From Xestospongia muta (Eukaryota; Porifera; Demospongiae; Haplosclerida; Petrosiidae): DNA of 64,000 bases. Position numbers and translations under genes: made by a program. The DNA lies in contig OY848929.1 in NCBI GenBank assembly GCA_963693285.1, forward strand, positions 3,350,501 to 3,414,500, in the 5' to 3' direction. Shown here one piece after another: positions 1-8,914 of the stretch; the stretch's first letter is position 1; every line of letters begins with the position of its first letter. Below the pieces are notes generated by a model. That model made no database searches, was not told the DNA's origin, and worked only from the letters and a program-made list of their open reading frames with translations.

Positions 1-103
1 TAGATCTCTGATGACAATTAATGCACGTTGGTGCTAGCATACCTGCCTATTTCAGCTCTTGTCTTCTCACAGTAAGCCTGCCGCTCCGTCTTTCTCCGCT
101 TAG

Positions 104-234
104 GCCTAGCTTCTGTTAACGTACGTACCTCATCATTTGCGAGCGTAATAGAGCGTTCACTGATTGATGACGATCAATCTGTTGGATCTGAAAGAAACTC
201 TCCAACATCCTGTGGAGCATTTCTCTTGAGATAG
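104..234 (+). CDS. Possible 3'-terminal exon of an unknown gene
   Basis: A pyrimidine-rich acceptor (tttctccgcttag) ends at 103. From there one frame stays open for 43 codons to a TAG at 232-234, ending with residues SLIDDDQSVGSERNSPTSCG and a short tail. The composition (Ser, Asp and Glu rich) resembles a real C-terminus, and two AATAAA hexamers follow at 453 and 461. The upstream exons lie outside the window. No domain is recognised. The frame could be chance, because the region is locally richer in GC and CpG. Confidence 0.3.
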
Positions 235-452
235 TTCAGTTCTGGCCAAATACACCACGTGCTTTGTTGCAATGAAAATGGGTGTGGCATTTGCGTGTGC
301 AAATTAATGCGGATGTTAAAATGTGCGATTGCCCTAAAAACGCACGTTTATATAGCACGATTAAAATCATCGCACAAATAAGCCGATATACGGTAGAAGC
401 CCGAATATCACCATTTGATGTTGGATGGATAGTATGATGAGTGATGCAGTGC
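235..452. other. CpG-containing segment, possible dispersed repeat
   Basis: This stretch has more CpG than its surroundings and contains short words such as gggtgtggc and tatacggta. It has no convincing open frame; the 72-residue minus-strand frame lacks any recognisable motif. It may be a dispersed-repeat fragment, which cannot be shown from one copy. Confidence 0.2.
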
Positions 453-466
453 AATAAAACAATAAA
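453..466 (+). promoter_or_regulatory. Tandem poly(A) hexamers
   Basis: Two AATAAA hexamers (453-458 and 461-466) are followed by a GT-rich stretch. They would suit the 3' end of the exon at 104-234, giving a 3'UTR of about 230 nt. Hexamers are common in AT-rich DNA, so the assignment depends on the exon being real. Confidence 0.3.
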
Positions 467-758
467 GATTGTGTTTTCATCTGTAGATTCTGCTATACAA
501 TGCTAAACTCTTGCTTAGGTTATAAGGACTCAATCACTATCACATTGTATATATTACAAATAATTAGTACATTTTTAGGTATACTGTAACATCCATGCTA
601 TGGGAATGGAGTGATAACATAATAATTACCTAAATTCACTTTTTATGCATTAGATGGGAAGAATGTTATGGCTGTATAGTCGTAAAAGGACTCAAAATCA
701 CAAGTAAATGTTAATTGTTTCCTATTCACTCAACAAGATGTATTCAAGCTTGCTCATA

Positions 759-926
759 TCAATTCCACTCAACCTGATGTATCATTCGTTTTCCATCTAC
801 TTCCCTTGGATATTCATCCTTGTCCACAAGTGGATACTCTGTTAACACTTTGAAACAAGGTACTGCAATCTTCCCCTCAATTCCAGAAAGTTGGAATGTT
901 CCACCAGAACAACAAAATGTTGTCAT
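759..926 (-). CDS. Small 55-residue ORF, unknown function
   Basis: An ATG at 926-924 opens a 55-codon frame to a TGA at 759-761. The product starts MTTFCCSGGTFQLSGIEG and has a mixed charged C-terminal half (VDKDEYPREVDGKRM) with codon use unlike the AT-rich flanks. A TATA-like attatatac lies about 60 bp upstream. There is no signal peptide, membrane segment or recognised motif, and no clear splice site joins it to another exon. It could be a small gene, a last exon or chance. Confidence 0.3.
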   Translation of the reverse strand: MTTFCCSGGTFQLSGIEGKIAVPCFKVLTEYPLVDKDEYPREVDGKRMIHQVEWN

Positions 927-2045
927 GATTTATTACATTTTTGTCATCTTTAGGCAGAGGGAAAATGTGCGTGGGTGTATATAATTTCAACTCACTGACA
1001 CAACATCACTCACTGTGGGAAAACGTCCTAACTCTTGTTTGAGTACCTATCTCTACAATATATAGGTTATCTGTATCTCTGTACTTGATAAAGAACAATC
1101 AATCCTTAGGACAGGATAAAAAGAGAATATTGAAACAAATAGTCCCATATGACAATGTTACTTGATCTTTATGCATGAATATATGTAGAACCATCACATC
1201 AGGTAGTTGAGGCTCAACATCCCATGTTTAAGTTACAAAACTTAAAATACCAAGGACAATGTACTGTTCATCCTTATGAAAGCTCAATCAATGCACTACT
1301 ATGTCAAGCTACTTTAATGTCAACATAAGTTTCTAATGAAACCAAACACCATCATACCAGGTAAAAAGAATGAACAACAACTTTGATTTAACTCTATATG
1401 CAAAAGGCAGGATGTAATCAAAAAACCTTTCGAGATAACCTATCTCTTCCATTTTGTTTTCATCCTACTCTATGTACATTCCAGAAATGCCAAAAATGAA
1501 GGGAGACAATAGGGAAAGGCTTGGTGGATTCAAAGATGTACACATTGTATCACAGTTTTACATGCTCTAGAAATAGAACCACTATACAACCACTATACAA
1601 CCACAACACTGACTCCCCCCACCCTCACTCTTGATCAATGACCTTAATTAATGCATTAAATGAATGCATTAAATGAATGCACGAACCATATGTCATAATA
1701 TTTATATTCTAAACACTTAACACTTAACCCAATATTTATTCAAACTCTAACCACTCTGAACTCCTCGACCTGTACAAACATTAACGTACTGCAGGTGAAA
1801 TCAACTTTGGATTTGTTTTCACTAACTATTTACTAATATTAACATTGTCATCATGTGAACTTTCAATTCAATTCAAATGACCAGTGATTCAAAATCTAAA
1901 TGAATTACGAAAAAGTTTATATCGGATCATATCAATGGCAATCGTCTGGATTAAGTGTTTGTTCGTTATTAAATGCTCCTGTATATAAATTGGCAAGTTA
2001 AGATTTATGATATAATTAATTTCTAACTGCCTTTAATCTATGTAG
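927..2045. other. No gene seen
   Basis: AT-rich sequence with stops in all frames at short intervals. A short direct repeat (aatgcattaa words, about 1650-1680) is visible. No exon, RNA gene or mobile element can be supported. Confidence 0.4.
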
Positions 2046-2105
2046 AGACAGCTCTCTCATTTAAGGATACTTGATTTGTCACAGAACAAACTGACTGAAA
2101 TTTCT
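2046..2105 (+). CDS. Single leucine-rich-repeat exon
   Basis: An acceptor (tctatgtag) precedes 2046 and a consensus donor GTGAGT starts at 2106. The 60-bp exon has one open frame reading RQLSHLRILDLSQNKLTEIS. This fits the LRR consensus LxxLxxLxLxxNxLxxI well: the L at the LxL positions and the Asn of the LxxN ladder are all present. No second convincing LRR exon was found nearby, so this is probably a stranded exon or one repeat of a mostly lost gene. It lies on the opposite strand to the Ig exons that follow. Confidence 0.45.
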
Positions 2106-2809
2106 GTGAGTTGATGAATTGTAATGGCTGTGTACATATATGTTAACGTGAATTGAATGCTAGCCCAACCCATAAACCATCAATTGACAATATAGCTTAA
2201 TATTTGACTTACAAATTGTTAATGCTTCATTATCTGACTAGTCATAGCTAATTATTTACTTTATTTGTTAATATAGTTTTTATAAGTTCAATTCTGTACA
2301 GTTGCTACAATGGAAATGAATACAGTGAGTTTATTCTACATGATTTTTAAGCATAACAACATATTATAATCACTGTGCTATTATATGTTCTCTGTAATAG
2401 TCACATTAAATACTAATGTTACACAACTCTAGTACAAAAAAGCTAAAATAATAATACATTGGTATAGTCTATTATCATAGCATTATATTGTGGTTTATAA
2501 GTCAGTAATTATTAAAGAAATGCATTTCTTTTTAATTATGCCTTTCTTTGTAAACACAGTCTGAGTACTTGTATCACCATCATTCATCCTTTCTCTGTCT
2601 GTGTCTCTTTCTGCTAATAGTAATGTGATAACATCACTGGTTCAAGGATGTACATGTAATGGCTAGCATTTGACAGCTTGAAAAGGAGTGGGAACTATAA
2701 GAAAAGGAAGAGTTTGTTACACTAACATCAATGACTCTCAAATTATTAACATTACTGTATTATTATCTAGCTGGTTCTAATGTGATGCAACAATACTATG
2801 TTATCAGTG
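2106..2809. other. No gene seen
   Basis: AT-rich intergenic or intronic sequence. A possible micro-exon near 2305-2327 (between ctgtacag and gtgagt) has no readable continuation of the LRR frame. Nothing else can be supported. Confidence 0.35.
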
Positions 2810-3165
2810 TTAAGTATTTGTTTGTAATGGCAGGTCTAGTAAAATGGTATTAGTTACTGTGACATTAATCTCAGCCACTGTGATGGTTGCTCGACATGTA
2901 TATTGTCCAGCATCAGAGGTATTTAGTGAAGAAAAGAACAGTGACAGAGAGTACATAGTATCTGAGATATTACTAAGTACTGATGGTACACCGACAGTAT
3001 TTAGGTCATCAGATACTAACGATGTATTAAGACTATCTTTGATCCATACAATAGTTGGTGTCACTATAAGTCTATCAATAACTTCAACAGTACAAGTAAT
3101 GTTATATTCTTCACCAGGTCTGGATATACCAGTTGTCATAATGTTCATTATTGGAGATGGGATTG
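2810..3165 (-). CDS. Ig-like domain exon (third in series)
   Basis: An acceptor (atcttttag) gives an exon starting at 3165 in phase 1, matching the phase-1 donor of the upstream Ig exon across a 95-nt intron. The translation has the Ig core: first cysteine in YNITCTVEV, tryptophan in IVWIKD, and the second cysteine in the DAGQYTC motif, with several N-glycosylation sites. The frame then runs to a stop at 2810-2812 shortly after the last strand (ILLDLPLQTNT) with no membrane segment, so the product would end right after the domain. A GTAACT donor at 2857 would exit in phase 0, unlike the other exons. This is the most intact of the three Ig exons. It is likely part of a sponge-type multi-Ig receptor, now broken. 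Confidence 0.6.
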
Positions 3166-3260
3166 CTAAAAGATATGGAAATATTAATCATATGACTAAG
3201 TCCACTTTTTGACTCCAACAAAAATATTATACAGTGTAAATGGAATTAAATACAATGTAC

Positions 3261-3625
3261 CTTGTACAGTAATAGTAGTGCTAGAATTAGCTGAAGTGTT
3301 CTTTACATACATATAGTCAGTGATATTAGATAGTATATTAAAAAATAACAGGAATACTGTCCACTATCATCTCTATTATCTAATGGATTGAAGTGCAGTG
3401 TAACTTTATACTGAAGAGAGCTAATTTTTGTAAGACTATCTATAATAGTAACGTCATTTGAAAGACCACTAGGAACAGATGTGCCATTTCTTGTCCACTG
3501 GCTTCTCACAATAACAGGTATTGTCACAAGATCATTCAATGTAATCACACATCTGAGAAAGAAAGATGTACCAGCATAGAGTACTCTATGATGAATTTGA
3601 GAAATGCTTAGTATCACAGGAGGAA
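3261..3625 (-). pseudogene. Ig-like domain exon with homopolymer frameshift
   Basis: The exon begins at 3625 after the acceptor attttgtag and ends at 3261 before the donor gtacat, leaving phase 1. It encodes an Ig fold: first cysteine in FFLRCVITLN, tryptophan in SQWTRNG, and DDSGQYSC. Just after the second cysteine the frame is lost in a run of six T (about 3340). The next frame continues as the expected final strand (NTSANSSTTITVQ) up to the donor. One missing T explains the break. This is either a young pseudogene or a sequencing error in the homopolymer; the neighbouring Ig exon is also shifted, which favours decay. Confidence 0.6.
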
Positions 3626-3677
3626 CTACAAAATAAAAACAATTACTTAATATAATAGTGGAACTTGTTTAACTCAC

Positions 3678-3855
3678 AATGAACAATCAGTTCATAGTAA
3701 ACTGAGCATCATAAGTAGCAGTTGCTGAATCGTTACTTCCATTAATACCAGTCACATTAAAATCAGCTTTACATATATATACTCCTCTGTCTTAACATGT
3801 CCTACCAATGTAACTTTGGTGTTCGTGTAGTAATATGTGTTAGCCTATGCTTCGA
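3678..3855 (-). pseudogene. Degraded Ig-like domain exon (first in series)
   Basis: On the minus strand, NTKVTLVGHVK reads into a frameshift near 3790-3800. Another frame then continues as GVYICKADFNVTGINGS, the second-cysteine region of an Ig domain, followed by DSATATYDAQFTMN and a TGA at 3687-3689, just before a GTGAGT donor ending the exon at 3678. The first half of the domain with its Trp is not readable and an in-frame TAG lies upstream. Its order, strand and phase place it 5' of the other two Ig exons of the same broken gene. Confidence 0.45.
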
Positions 3856-5112
3856 ATGGTGATGATAATTATACAACAAATAATTTTTAAATCCACCGAA
3901 GTACTAGTCAGTTCAAGTATAAAACTAAACAATAGAAATCATTTTTAATGCAATTTAAGATTGTGTTAGTTGCATATAATGAAGATAATTTTATATATAA
4001 AATCATTCATCTCTAAGCCTACACCTTTAAAAGATAATAAAAGGTGGTCAACAAGAGCAGATGAAGCTGGCACAAAAATAACAAGACCAAGGAAAATTAA
4101 TAAACTGTATGTCAGTACTTAACACAGTTACTTAGGATGCTTACCATAGTATGCTATAAGCTAGTCAACGTCAGTACTTAGCCCAAGACTGAAAAAAAAT
4201 TATAAATCCTTTTCACTAGGTATTGTGACTCTTAAAAATGAAGTAGGCATATCAGACTCAGGTCTATTGGGGTATACTATCACAGATATGTAGGAAGGCT
4301 ACATGATGGATGACTTTCACTTTCAGTCTAGTACAATACATAGTACGTATCTGATTCTTACACACAACAATGTTTCAGTCACATTTCCATACACAGTAGT
4401 TGATTATGTGCAATGATTCATTTTATTTCCCAGGTGTCAGCAACAGTCTGAGACAACAGACACCCTTTTATCCTTGATCAAGCTATGTCACATTGTTGAC
4501 AGAGTTAATAATTGAGATAAAGGAATTGAAATAAGAAAAGACAATTCCTAGAAGAATGAACAGACAAACAGACTTGTTGGTCAATAATGTATAGACAGAA
4601 AAATTGACAAGAAAAACTCTCTTAAAAGTTTGATATACTGATGCTATTTGTCTCACATTTCCCTTCTAATCATGCATTAGTCAAGTCATTGTGTCAAAAC
4701 AGAAACATAAATTTAAAGTAGCGGCCTAAGATTGGCTAACAACACCTACAATATTGTATTAAGTACCACCAGATAATGTAGTCAACATTACAACCTGTTC
4801 AATAATGACCTGAGAAAGTTATAAACTGTACCCCAGTACTTGTCACAATGCTTATCATTAGTATGCTCTCAGCTACTCTTCCAAAGAGCTAGAAAGGAGC
4901 ATTTAATTTATCGAAAAAATTACATACATCAAGATATAAACTCAATGACTGTCTATGCATGACTTGAAGATAAATGTTTGCCATTAGGTTTATTCGATCT
5001 ACAAAACAAGGTACAAATCTCTAATGACTTCAGTGATAAAAAATGTTTCCATGCATGTGAAGTTGCTGCTCAATACAGGCAAGTGTGACTTCCCTGAAAG
5101 TAGCAAACTTAC
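3856..5112. other. No gene seen
   Basis: AT-rich sequence separating the Ig-exon relic from the PHR-ligase relic. No frame of interest, RNA gene or repeat stands out. Confidence 0.35.
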
Positions 5113-5234
5113 AAGTAGTCTGTGCTCTGTATAAGTACCCAAAAGTGGATCTGTACCAAAACAGAAATACATGGCCACAGAAAAACATTAACAACATTTG
5201 TACCACATAACATTAAAGAAGCCTCACTTCTATT
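5113..5234 (-). pseudogene. PHR/MYCBP2-like ligase, tandem-cysteine exon
   Basis: The last recognisable exon of the ligase relic lies between the acceptor ttactgtaag (before 5234) and the donor GTAAGT (after 5113). One frame reads WYKCC, a TAA stop, then CFSVAMYFCFGTDP. This follows the YKCxxCCSVAxFFCFGT segment of the tandem-cysteine domain in MYCBP2-type RING-Cys-relay ligases, with the stop where an aromatic residue is expected. The frame entered from the preceding exon does not match, so a shift lies in between. In the intact family this domain relays ubiquitin through two cysteines before esterifying threonine. This copy cannot encode it. Confidence 0.6.
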
Positions 5235-5272
5235 CTTACAGTAATGAAATGGTTTCTACATAACATATTTAC

Positions 5273-5372
5273 CTGGACTGACCTCCAGTATTAAAACAAG
5301 TTGGACAAATTAGTTCAGAAGAATCAAAATCATCACTAGCATCAGCACAGTATGTTTTCCACAGTAACATGT
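5273..5372 (-). pseudogene. PHR/MYCBP2-like ligase, Cys-rich linker exon
   Basis: A 100-bp exon lies between the acceptor tccatccattag and the donor gtaaat. Its main frame reads TYCADASDDFDSSELICPTC. This matches the part of MYCBP2 after the YxCYKC motif, where a Cys-Asp-Ala and an acidic stretch lead to ELICxxC. The first residues (TCYCGK) are readable only in another frame, so one indel is present. It is flanked by the exons expected before and after it in the family. Confidence 0.6.
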
Positions 5373-5471
5373 CTAATGGATGGATAAAAATAGGTTGTAA
5401 GAATGAATGAATAGATAGATGGTTGATAATATACTGGAGAGAAAGACATATACATGGACGAATTGTCTTAC

Positions 5472-5703
5472 CTTCTTACGTTTGTAACAGACATAGTAAG
5501 CACATTTCCAAATGGCATACTCAAATAGTTTCTGATAGAACAAGATGAGAGAAAATGATAGAGTGACATTTTGATTGCTTCAAACGTAACTGACACTTCC
5601 TCTTCACATCATCATAAACCTTAAACAGGGGTGTGACCACATCTGAGAGATGAGGATAAGCTATGGATTTGTCCTTATAGTGAAAAATAGAATACAGAAT
5701 CAA
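5472..5703 (-). pseudogene. PHR/MYCBP2-like ligase, post-RING exon
   Basis: The exon starts at 5703 after the acceptor atctgtggtag and ends at 5472 before the donor gtaag. It first encodes SDVVTPLFKVYDDVKRKCQL, which follows the helical segment (LLDPIKxLYEDVRRKALxRL type) after the RING of MYCBP2. A single-base shift near 5535 then moves the frame, which continues as FEYAIWKCAYYVCYKRKK. The YAYYVCYK block is highly characteristic of PHR proteins. In the unshifted frame a TGA stops translation at 5521. Confidence 0.7.
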
Positions 5704-5775
5704 CTACCACAGATGATACAATGGATAGATGACAGATTAACAGAACAATGCATACAGTTAAATGGACCCTCTTAC

Positions 5776-6175
5776 CTCACAAATGGAGCATAACATAAAC
5801 CTGAAGTGACTCCTTATCACTTCTTACTGAGAGCATTATGAAAGCACTGATATAGTGAGAAAATGTGATCACACTCTAACTGGATAGCTGGAGTACATGA
5901 CAATCTCTCAGTATCAAATATCAGACACGTATCGTCAGCATCTTGTTTTAATCGATAGTGTGTGGATTCATCTTGATTGCCATGCCCATGAAGACATGCT
6001 ATATACACACTCCATCGCTTCTTTTAGGCTACAACATAGTTGACCAAGAAACAGCAGCTTATCACAGACAGACGTAGCTCTCACTTGACACTCAAGATCA
6101 CCATAACATTACCAATAGATTACAGACCAGTATTATTGGTAGTACTACAGAACCTATAGGCACCTTTACCTCCAC
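5776..6175 (-). pseudogene. PHR/MYCBP2-like ligase, RING exon (copy A)
   Basis: A 400-bp exon begins at 6175 after tattacag and ends at 5776 before gtaag. The 5' part parallels the copy-B exon at 8593 (Cys-rich AYRFC segment) but has a TAA and a one-base deletion. After another shift it reads ACLHGHG, RLKQDADDTCLIFDTERLS and PAIQLECDHIFSLYQC, a clear match to the MYCBP2 linker and RING. The second zinc ligand of the first CxxC is phenylalanine (CLIF instead of CxIC). After LSKK the tryptophan codon has lost a base, and the rest (RSHFRFMLCSICE) continues in another frame. At least three shifts, a stop and a lost zinc ligand make it non-functional. Confidence 0.75.
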
Positions 6176-6326
6176 CTGTAATATAGATAGTCAGTGTTGT
6201 CATGGATACTGTTGCTGTGATAATGAAAGGCACTAAAGTGCCGAACCTCGCTGCAGTTTCTAAGTTATTTATAAATCCTATGCCAGCTTAGGCCCAGCTT
6301 ATGATGTTGTTATTGCAAGAAAATTT

Positions 6327-6449
6327 ATTAACATTCCAGAAGGTGTGGTTATAAAATGGTAAGCTTTGTCATTCTGTATATGCTCATTAACATTCCAGAA
6401 GGTGTGGTTATAAAATGGTAAGCTTTGTCATTCTGTATATGCTCATTAA
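6327..6449. repeat. Two tandem 59-bp repeats
   Basis: Positions 6327-6385 and 6386-6444 are identical apart from the edges; each starts attaacattccag. The repeat lies inside the 908-bp insertion, and the identity indicates a very recent duplication. Confidence 0.85.
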
Positions 6450-7060
6450 TTGTTGCTTGATTTCTAGCTTTGCCATGTCCGTGAAGCAGTAACTGAGTAA
6501 GTGATAGTATCATTCAATTGCCAAGCAAGATTAAGTGCTAATTTCGTGATGAAAACTTTCTCTGAGTCTTTACATGACCCTTTAAAATGTATCAAAATTT
6601 CATATACAAAATTTATTGTAACTTGAAGATGAAACGTTCTTTGGAAACGTCCCGTAGTACAAATATAAATCGATATATTATCTATTAGTAGCAGTCTTTT
6701 CAGTGCTTGGAGACGTTTCCTGAATGCGTTACTTCGCTCCAAGTCCAAAAAACATTTTTCAGAACTTTTCTAACGATTACTTCGACCAACAGCCTTCTAT
6801 CTTGCTGATCCGTATTCCTCTGAGACTGTTTACAACATAGTAAAAAATCTCCACGTTAAGTTTTTAACTTTTCGAGAAACGGCACTTGACCTCTGTAGCC
6901 TGAAAATTCTTTTGCGAGTTTTAAGCTTCTGTTTTTCTTGACGATGTTCTTGACACTACTGTTGTAAAGTCCACATGCTTTTCTATTCGTTGCTAAACGT
7001 TGGTAGCTGCTAACGCTTCGGTTCCCAAGTTATAGTAGTTCAAAGGTAACAGGCAGTGCA

Positions 7061-7061
7061 G

Positions 7062-7088
<27 letters not shown>
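7061..7088. repeat. (CA)n microsatellite
   Basis: About 14 CA dinucleotides near the right end of the 908-bp insertion. Confidence 0.9.
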
Positions 7089-7093
<5 letters not shown>

Positions 7094-7248
7094 ACTAGAG
7101 TACCCTCGCTTTGCGCCCACGCACAGCGAGGTTAATTATCAATCAATTAACATCAATAGATCATTAACACAACTTATTAAATATTCATATTATACTATAT
7201 ACAATTAGAAATAAAGTGGTAAAGATCACTATGAATAAGTGATAGATG

Positions 7249-7417
7249 GCACAGAGGCTCTTCAAAAAAGCAATAGTTTTAAAGGACCACGTGGTATTTG
7301 GCCCTCATTAACCAGTACAAACAATGTACATTGAACACGAGGATCACCTACAACAGGTTTGGGATCTGTGGGAGTTTCTAGTCTCAATGAAGCCACAGCA
7401 GTATCACCAGTGACTTT
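7249..7417 (-). pseudogene. Ligase-locus exon, copy A, donor lost
   Basis: This is the duplicate of the exon at 9529-9697. It begins after the acceptor acaatag and reads DPKPVVGDPRVQCTLFVLVN, then a one-base loss (tttaaaacta versus tttaaagacta in copy B) breaks the frame. At the 3' end the donor GT of copy B (ctgtg|gtatct) is changed to CC, so this exon could not be spliced normally. The domain is not recognised. It precedes the B-box and RING exons in order, so it is taken as an upstream part of the same PHR-like gene. Confidence 0.5.
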
Positions 7418-7495
7418 CTATTGTTATGATACAATAACATATAATTATTATAATATATCACTAATATGTGTAACGTTTATATTACGTACATGTAC

Positions 7496-7996
7496 AAACA
7501 ATAAATTAGTGACTAAGTATGGTGGACCTTTATTCATCGAAGTACTGTTGGGAAAGTCAACTGATGGCACTATTGCATATATACATGTAAAAGTGGTGGC
7601 TCCAACATGTCAATGGACACATTCTCCTGTAATATGTATGAGCCCTGCACTTTCACTTTTACTTGTACAGACTCCACTTTACCAAAAACAGTCTAGGAAG
7701 CCAAGTTGATTGATAGTAGCAGCTGAATTAACTCCCTCAGCTATATGCAGCACTCTAACCAAGAGGTGTCACATTAGTCATTGTAGCAATGTCTCTTGGT
7801 TTAATATATGGAAAAATAATACATGAGTCAGTGATATGGTGACAGACTGCTTTTAGTAGACTGCAGACATGACTGTTGAAGAGTATATTAGCCATCGAAG
7901 AGGGTTCTTCTGTTTGTTCAAAGTTAGAGTCTGTCTTTTCATCTTCTCCTTTTTTTTAATTGAGTGGTAGACACCATGAGACTACCAAGTTAGTAC
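7496..7996 (-). pseudogene. Large coding exon of the ligase locus, broken
   Basis: A 501-bp exon lies between the acceptor ctatccattcag and the donor GTACAT. It reads TNLVVSWCLPLN, a TAA (7956-7958), then GEDEKTDSNFEQTEEPSS, ANILFNSHVCSLLKAVCH and KPRDIATMTNVTPLG. After a shift near 7757 it continues VRVLHIAEGVNSAATINQLG, crosses stops at 7679-7681 and 7610-7612, and ends YLVTNLLF. Such long protein-like sequence across one frame change and three stops is the signature of a pseudogene. I do not recognise the domain; the position suggests a PHR protein segment upstream of the B-box. Confidence 0.5.
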
Positions 7997-8038
7997 CTGA
8001 ATGGATAGATGGATAGATAAATAATAGGATCATAAGGT

Positions 8039-8138
8039 TTTTCAACTTGTCTAGCTTGCATACAACTTTATACTGTTCGTCATTATTAGGTACTATGAGA
8101 ATCTTCCAACCCTTATGACTAGTAGCCAACTTACACAA
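8039..8138 (-). pseudogene. Possible upstream coding fragment
   Basis: Upstream of the 501-bp exon the same strand reads SHKGWKILIVPNNDEQYKVV and CKLDKLKN before running into AT-rich sequence. The composition is protein-like, but no donor can be placed with confidence. It may be a further exon of the same relic. Confidence 0.3.
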
Positions 8139-8167
8139 TAAAGGGAAGCTAAAAGAATATTCACAGT

Positions 8168-8168
<1 letters not shown>

Positions 8169-8207
<39 letters not shown>
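8169..8207. repeat. (TA)n microsatellite
   Basis: About 18 TA dinucleotides, then atacatatacat. It lies between the truncated end of copy B (about 8460) and the 5' part of copy A. Confidence 0.9.
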
Positions 8208-8212
<5 letters not shown>

Positions 8213-8466
8213 CATCACATTAATAATATCAAAAAAATGAGGTATTTTAATGCAAACAATAGTGTTGTACTTCTTTCCTTATCAACTTCTTTCAGGACAT
8301 TTTTGTCAGGTCAATCAGAGAGATATAACTGTTCAATATATTGCTAGATAATAGTACATAGAAATACTAACTACTTATCTATACCTTTCCTTTCTCTCTG
8401 TACAATCGTCTATAAATCTATTACTTTGTTTAAAATAGAAATCCATCCCTTTATAACTCTATAAGA

Positions 8467-8593
8467 GACAGCAGCCTATCACAGACAGACGTAGCTCTCA
8501 CTTGACACTCAAGATCACCACAAACATTACTAATAGATAAAAGACCAGTATTACTGATAGTACTACAGAACCTATAGGCACGTTTACCTCCAC
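8467..8593 (-). pseudogene. PHR-like Cys-rich exon, copy B
   Basis: The exon begins at 8593 after the acceptor tatattacag. It has an open frame reading GGGKRAYRFCSTISNTGLLS and then SNVCGDLECQVRATSVCDR. The spacing of cysteines (RFC, NVCxDxxC, C) follows the Cys-rich region between the B-box and RING of MYCBP2. Unlike copy A at 6175 this copy has no stop here, but it ends at LLSLIEL with a stop at 8451 and the RING part is missing. Copy B therefore was truncated at about 8460. Confidence 0.6.
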
Positions 8594-8751
8594 CTGTAAT
8601 ATAGATAGTCAGTGTTGTCATGGATACTGTTGCTATGGTAATTATCAATCAATTAATATCAATTAGTTGCTATAATAAAGTGGGCTCCTTAGGATGTGCA
8701 TATATTTTGCCATGGCAATTGTCAGTGAATATTTAAATTCTATTTACTTAC

Positions 8752-8802
8752 CTCCTACAGTGTAATTGAATTTGACCAATCCATTCAAAGTACAAGATTC
8801 AC
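8752..8802 (-). pseudogene. PHR-like small exon (copy B)
   Basis: A 51-bp exon between cattcttag and gtaagtaa encodes GESCTLNGLVKFNYTVGG. It is joined to the previous exon across a 41-nt intron. Sequence and order fit the segment after the VDVHEG motif in PHR proteins. This exon itself carries no stop, but its neighbour does. Confidence 0.5.
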
Positions 8803-8843
8803 CTAAGAATGATATAGCCAAGTAGGGTTTGATATGACCATAC

Positions 8844-8883
8844 CTTCATGAAGATCAAATTTAACAGATTATTCTTTGAACAT
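8844..8883 (-). pseudogene. PHR-like HEG-motif exon with stop
   Basis: A 40-bp exon between ttctattcag and gtatgg reads MFKE, a TAA, then SVKFDLHEG. The family has VFKEEExxIKVDVHEG here, so the stop replaces an acidic residue. Confidence 0.55.
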
Positions 8884-8914
8884 CTGAATAGAAGTGGAGG
8901 TCATTGTCACTCAC

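Larger units (their letters stand above)
6225..7132. mobile_element. 908-bp insertion with 4-bp target duplication
   Basis: Compared with the duplicate locus at 8620-8660, copy A is interrupted here: TAAT at 6221-6224 and again at 7133-7136 flank 908 bp absent from copy B, where TAAT occurs once. The ends share a short inverted word (cctcgctg near 6245 and its complement cagcgagg near 7124). Inside are two tandem 59-bp repeats and a (CA)n tract. A 94-codon minus-strand frame (6464-6748) has no recognised motif, so this is probably a non-autonomous DNA element. Confidence 0.5.

Noticed and set aside
2844..3212. 122-codon plus-strand frame
   Set aside because: It is the complement of the Ig-domain exon at 2810-3165, which has Ig cysteines, tryptophan and matching splice phase.
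6464..6748. 94-codon frame as a transposase
   Set aside because: No catalytic motif or zinc finger is visible, and the frame lies in an AT-rich non-autonomous-looking insertion.
7359..7709. 116-codon plus-strand frame
   Set aside because: It overlaps in antisense the pseudogene exons at 7249-7417 and 7496-7996, whose protein-like sequence and splice sites are on the minus strand.
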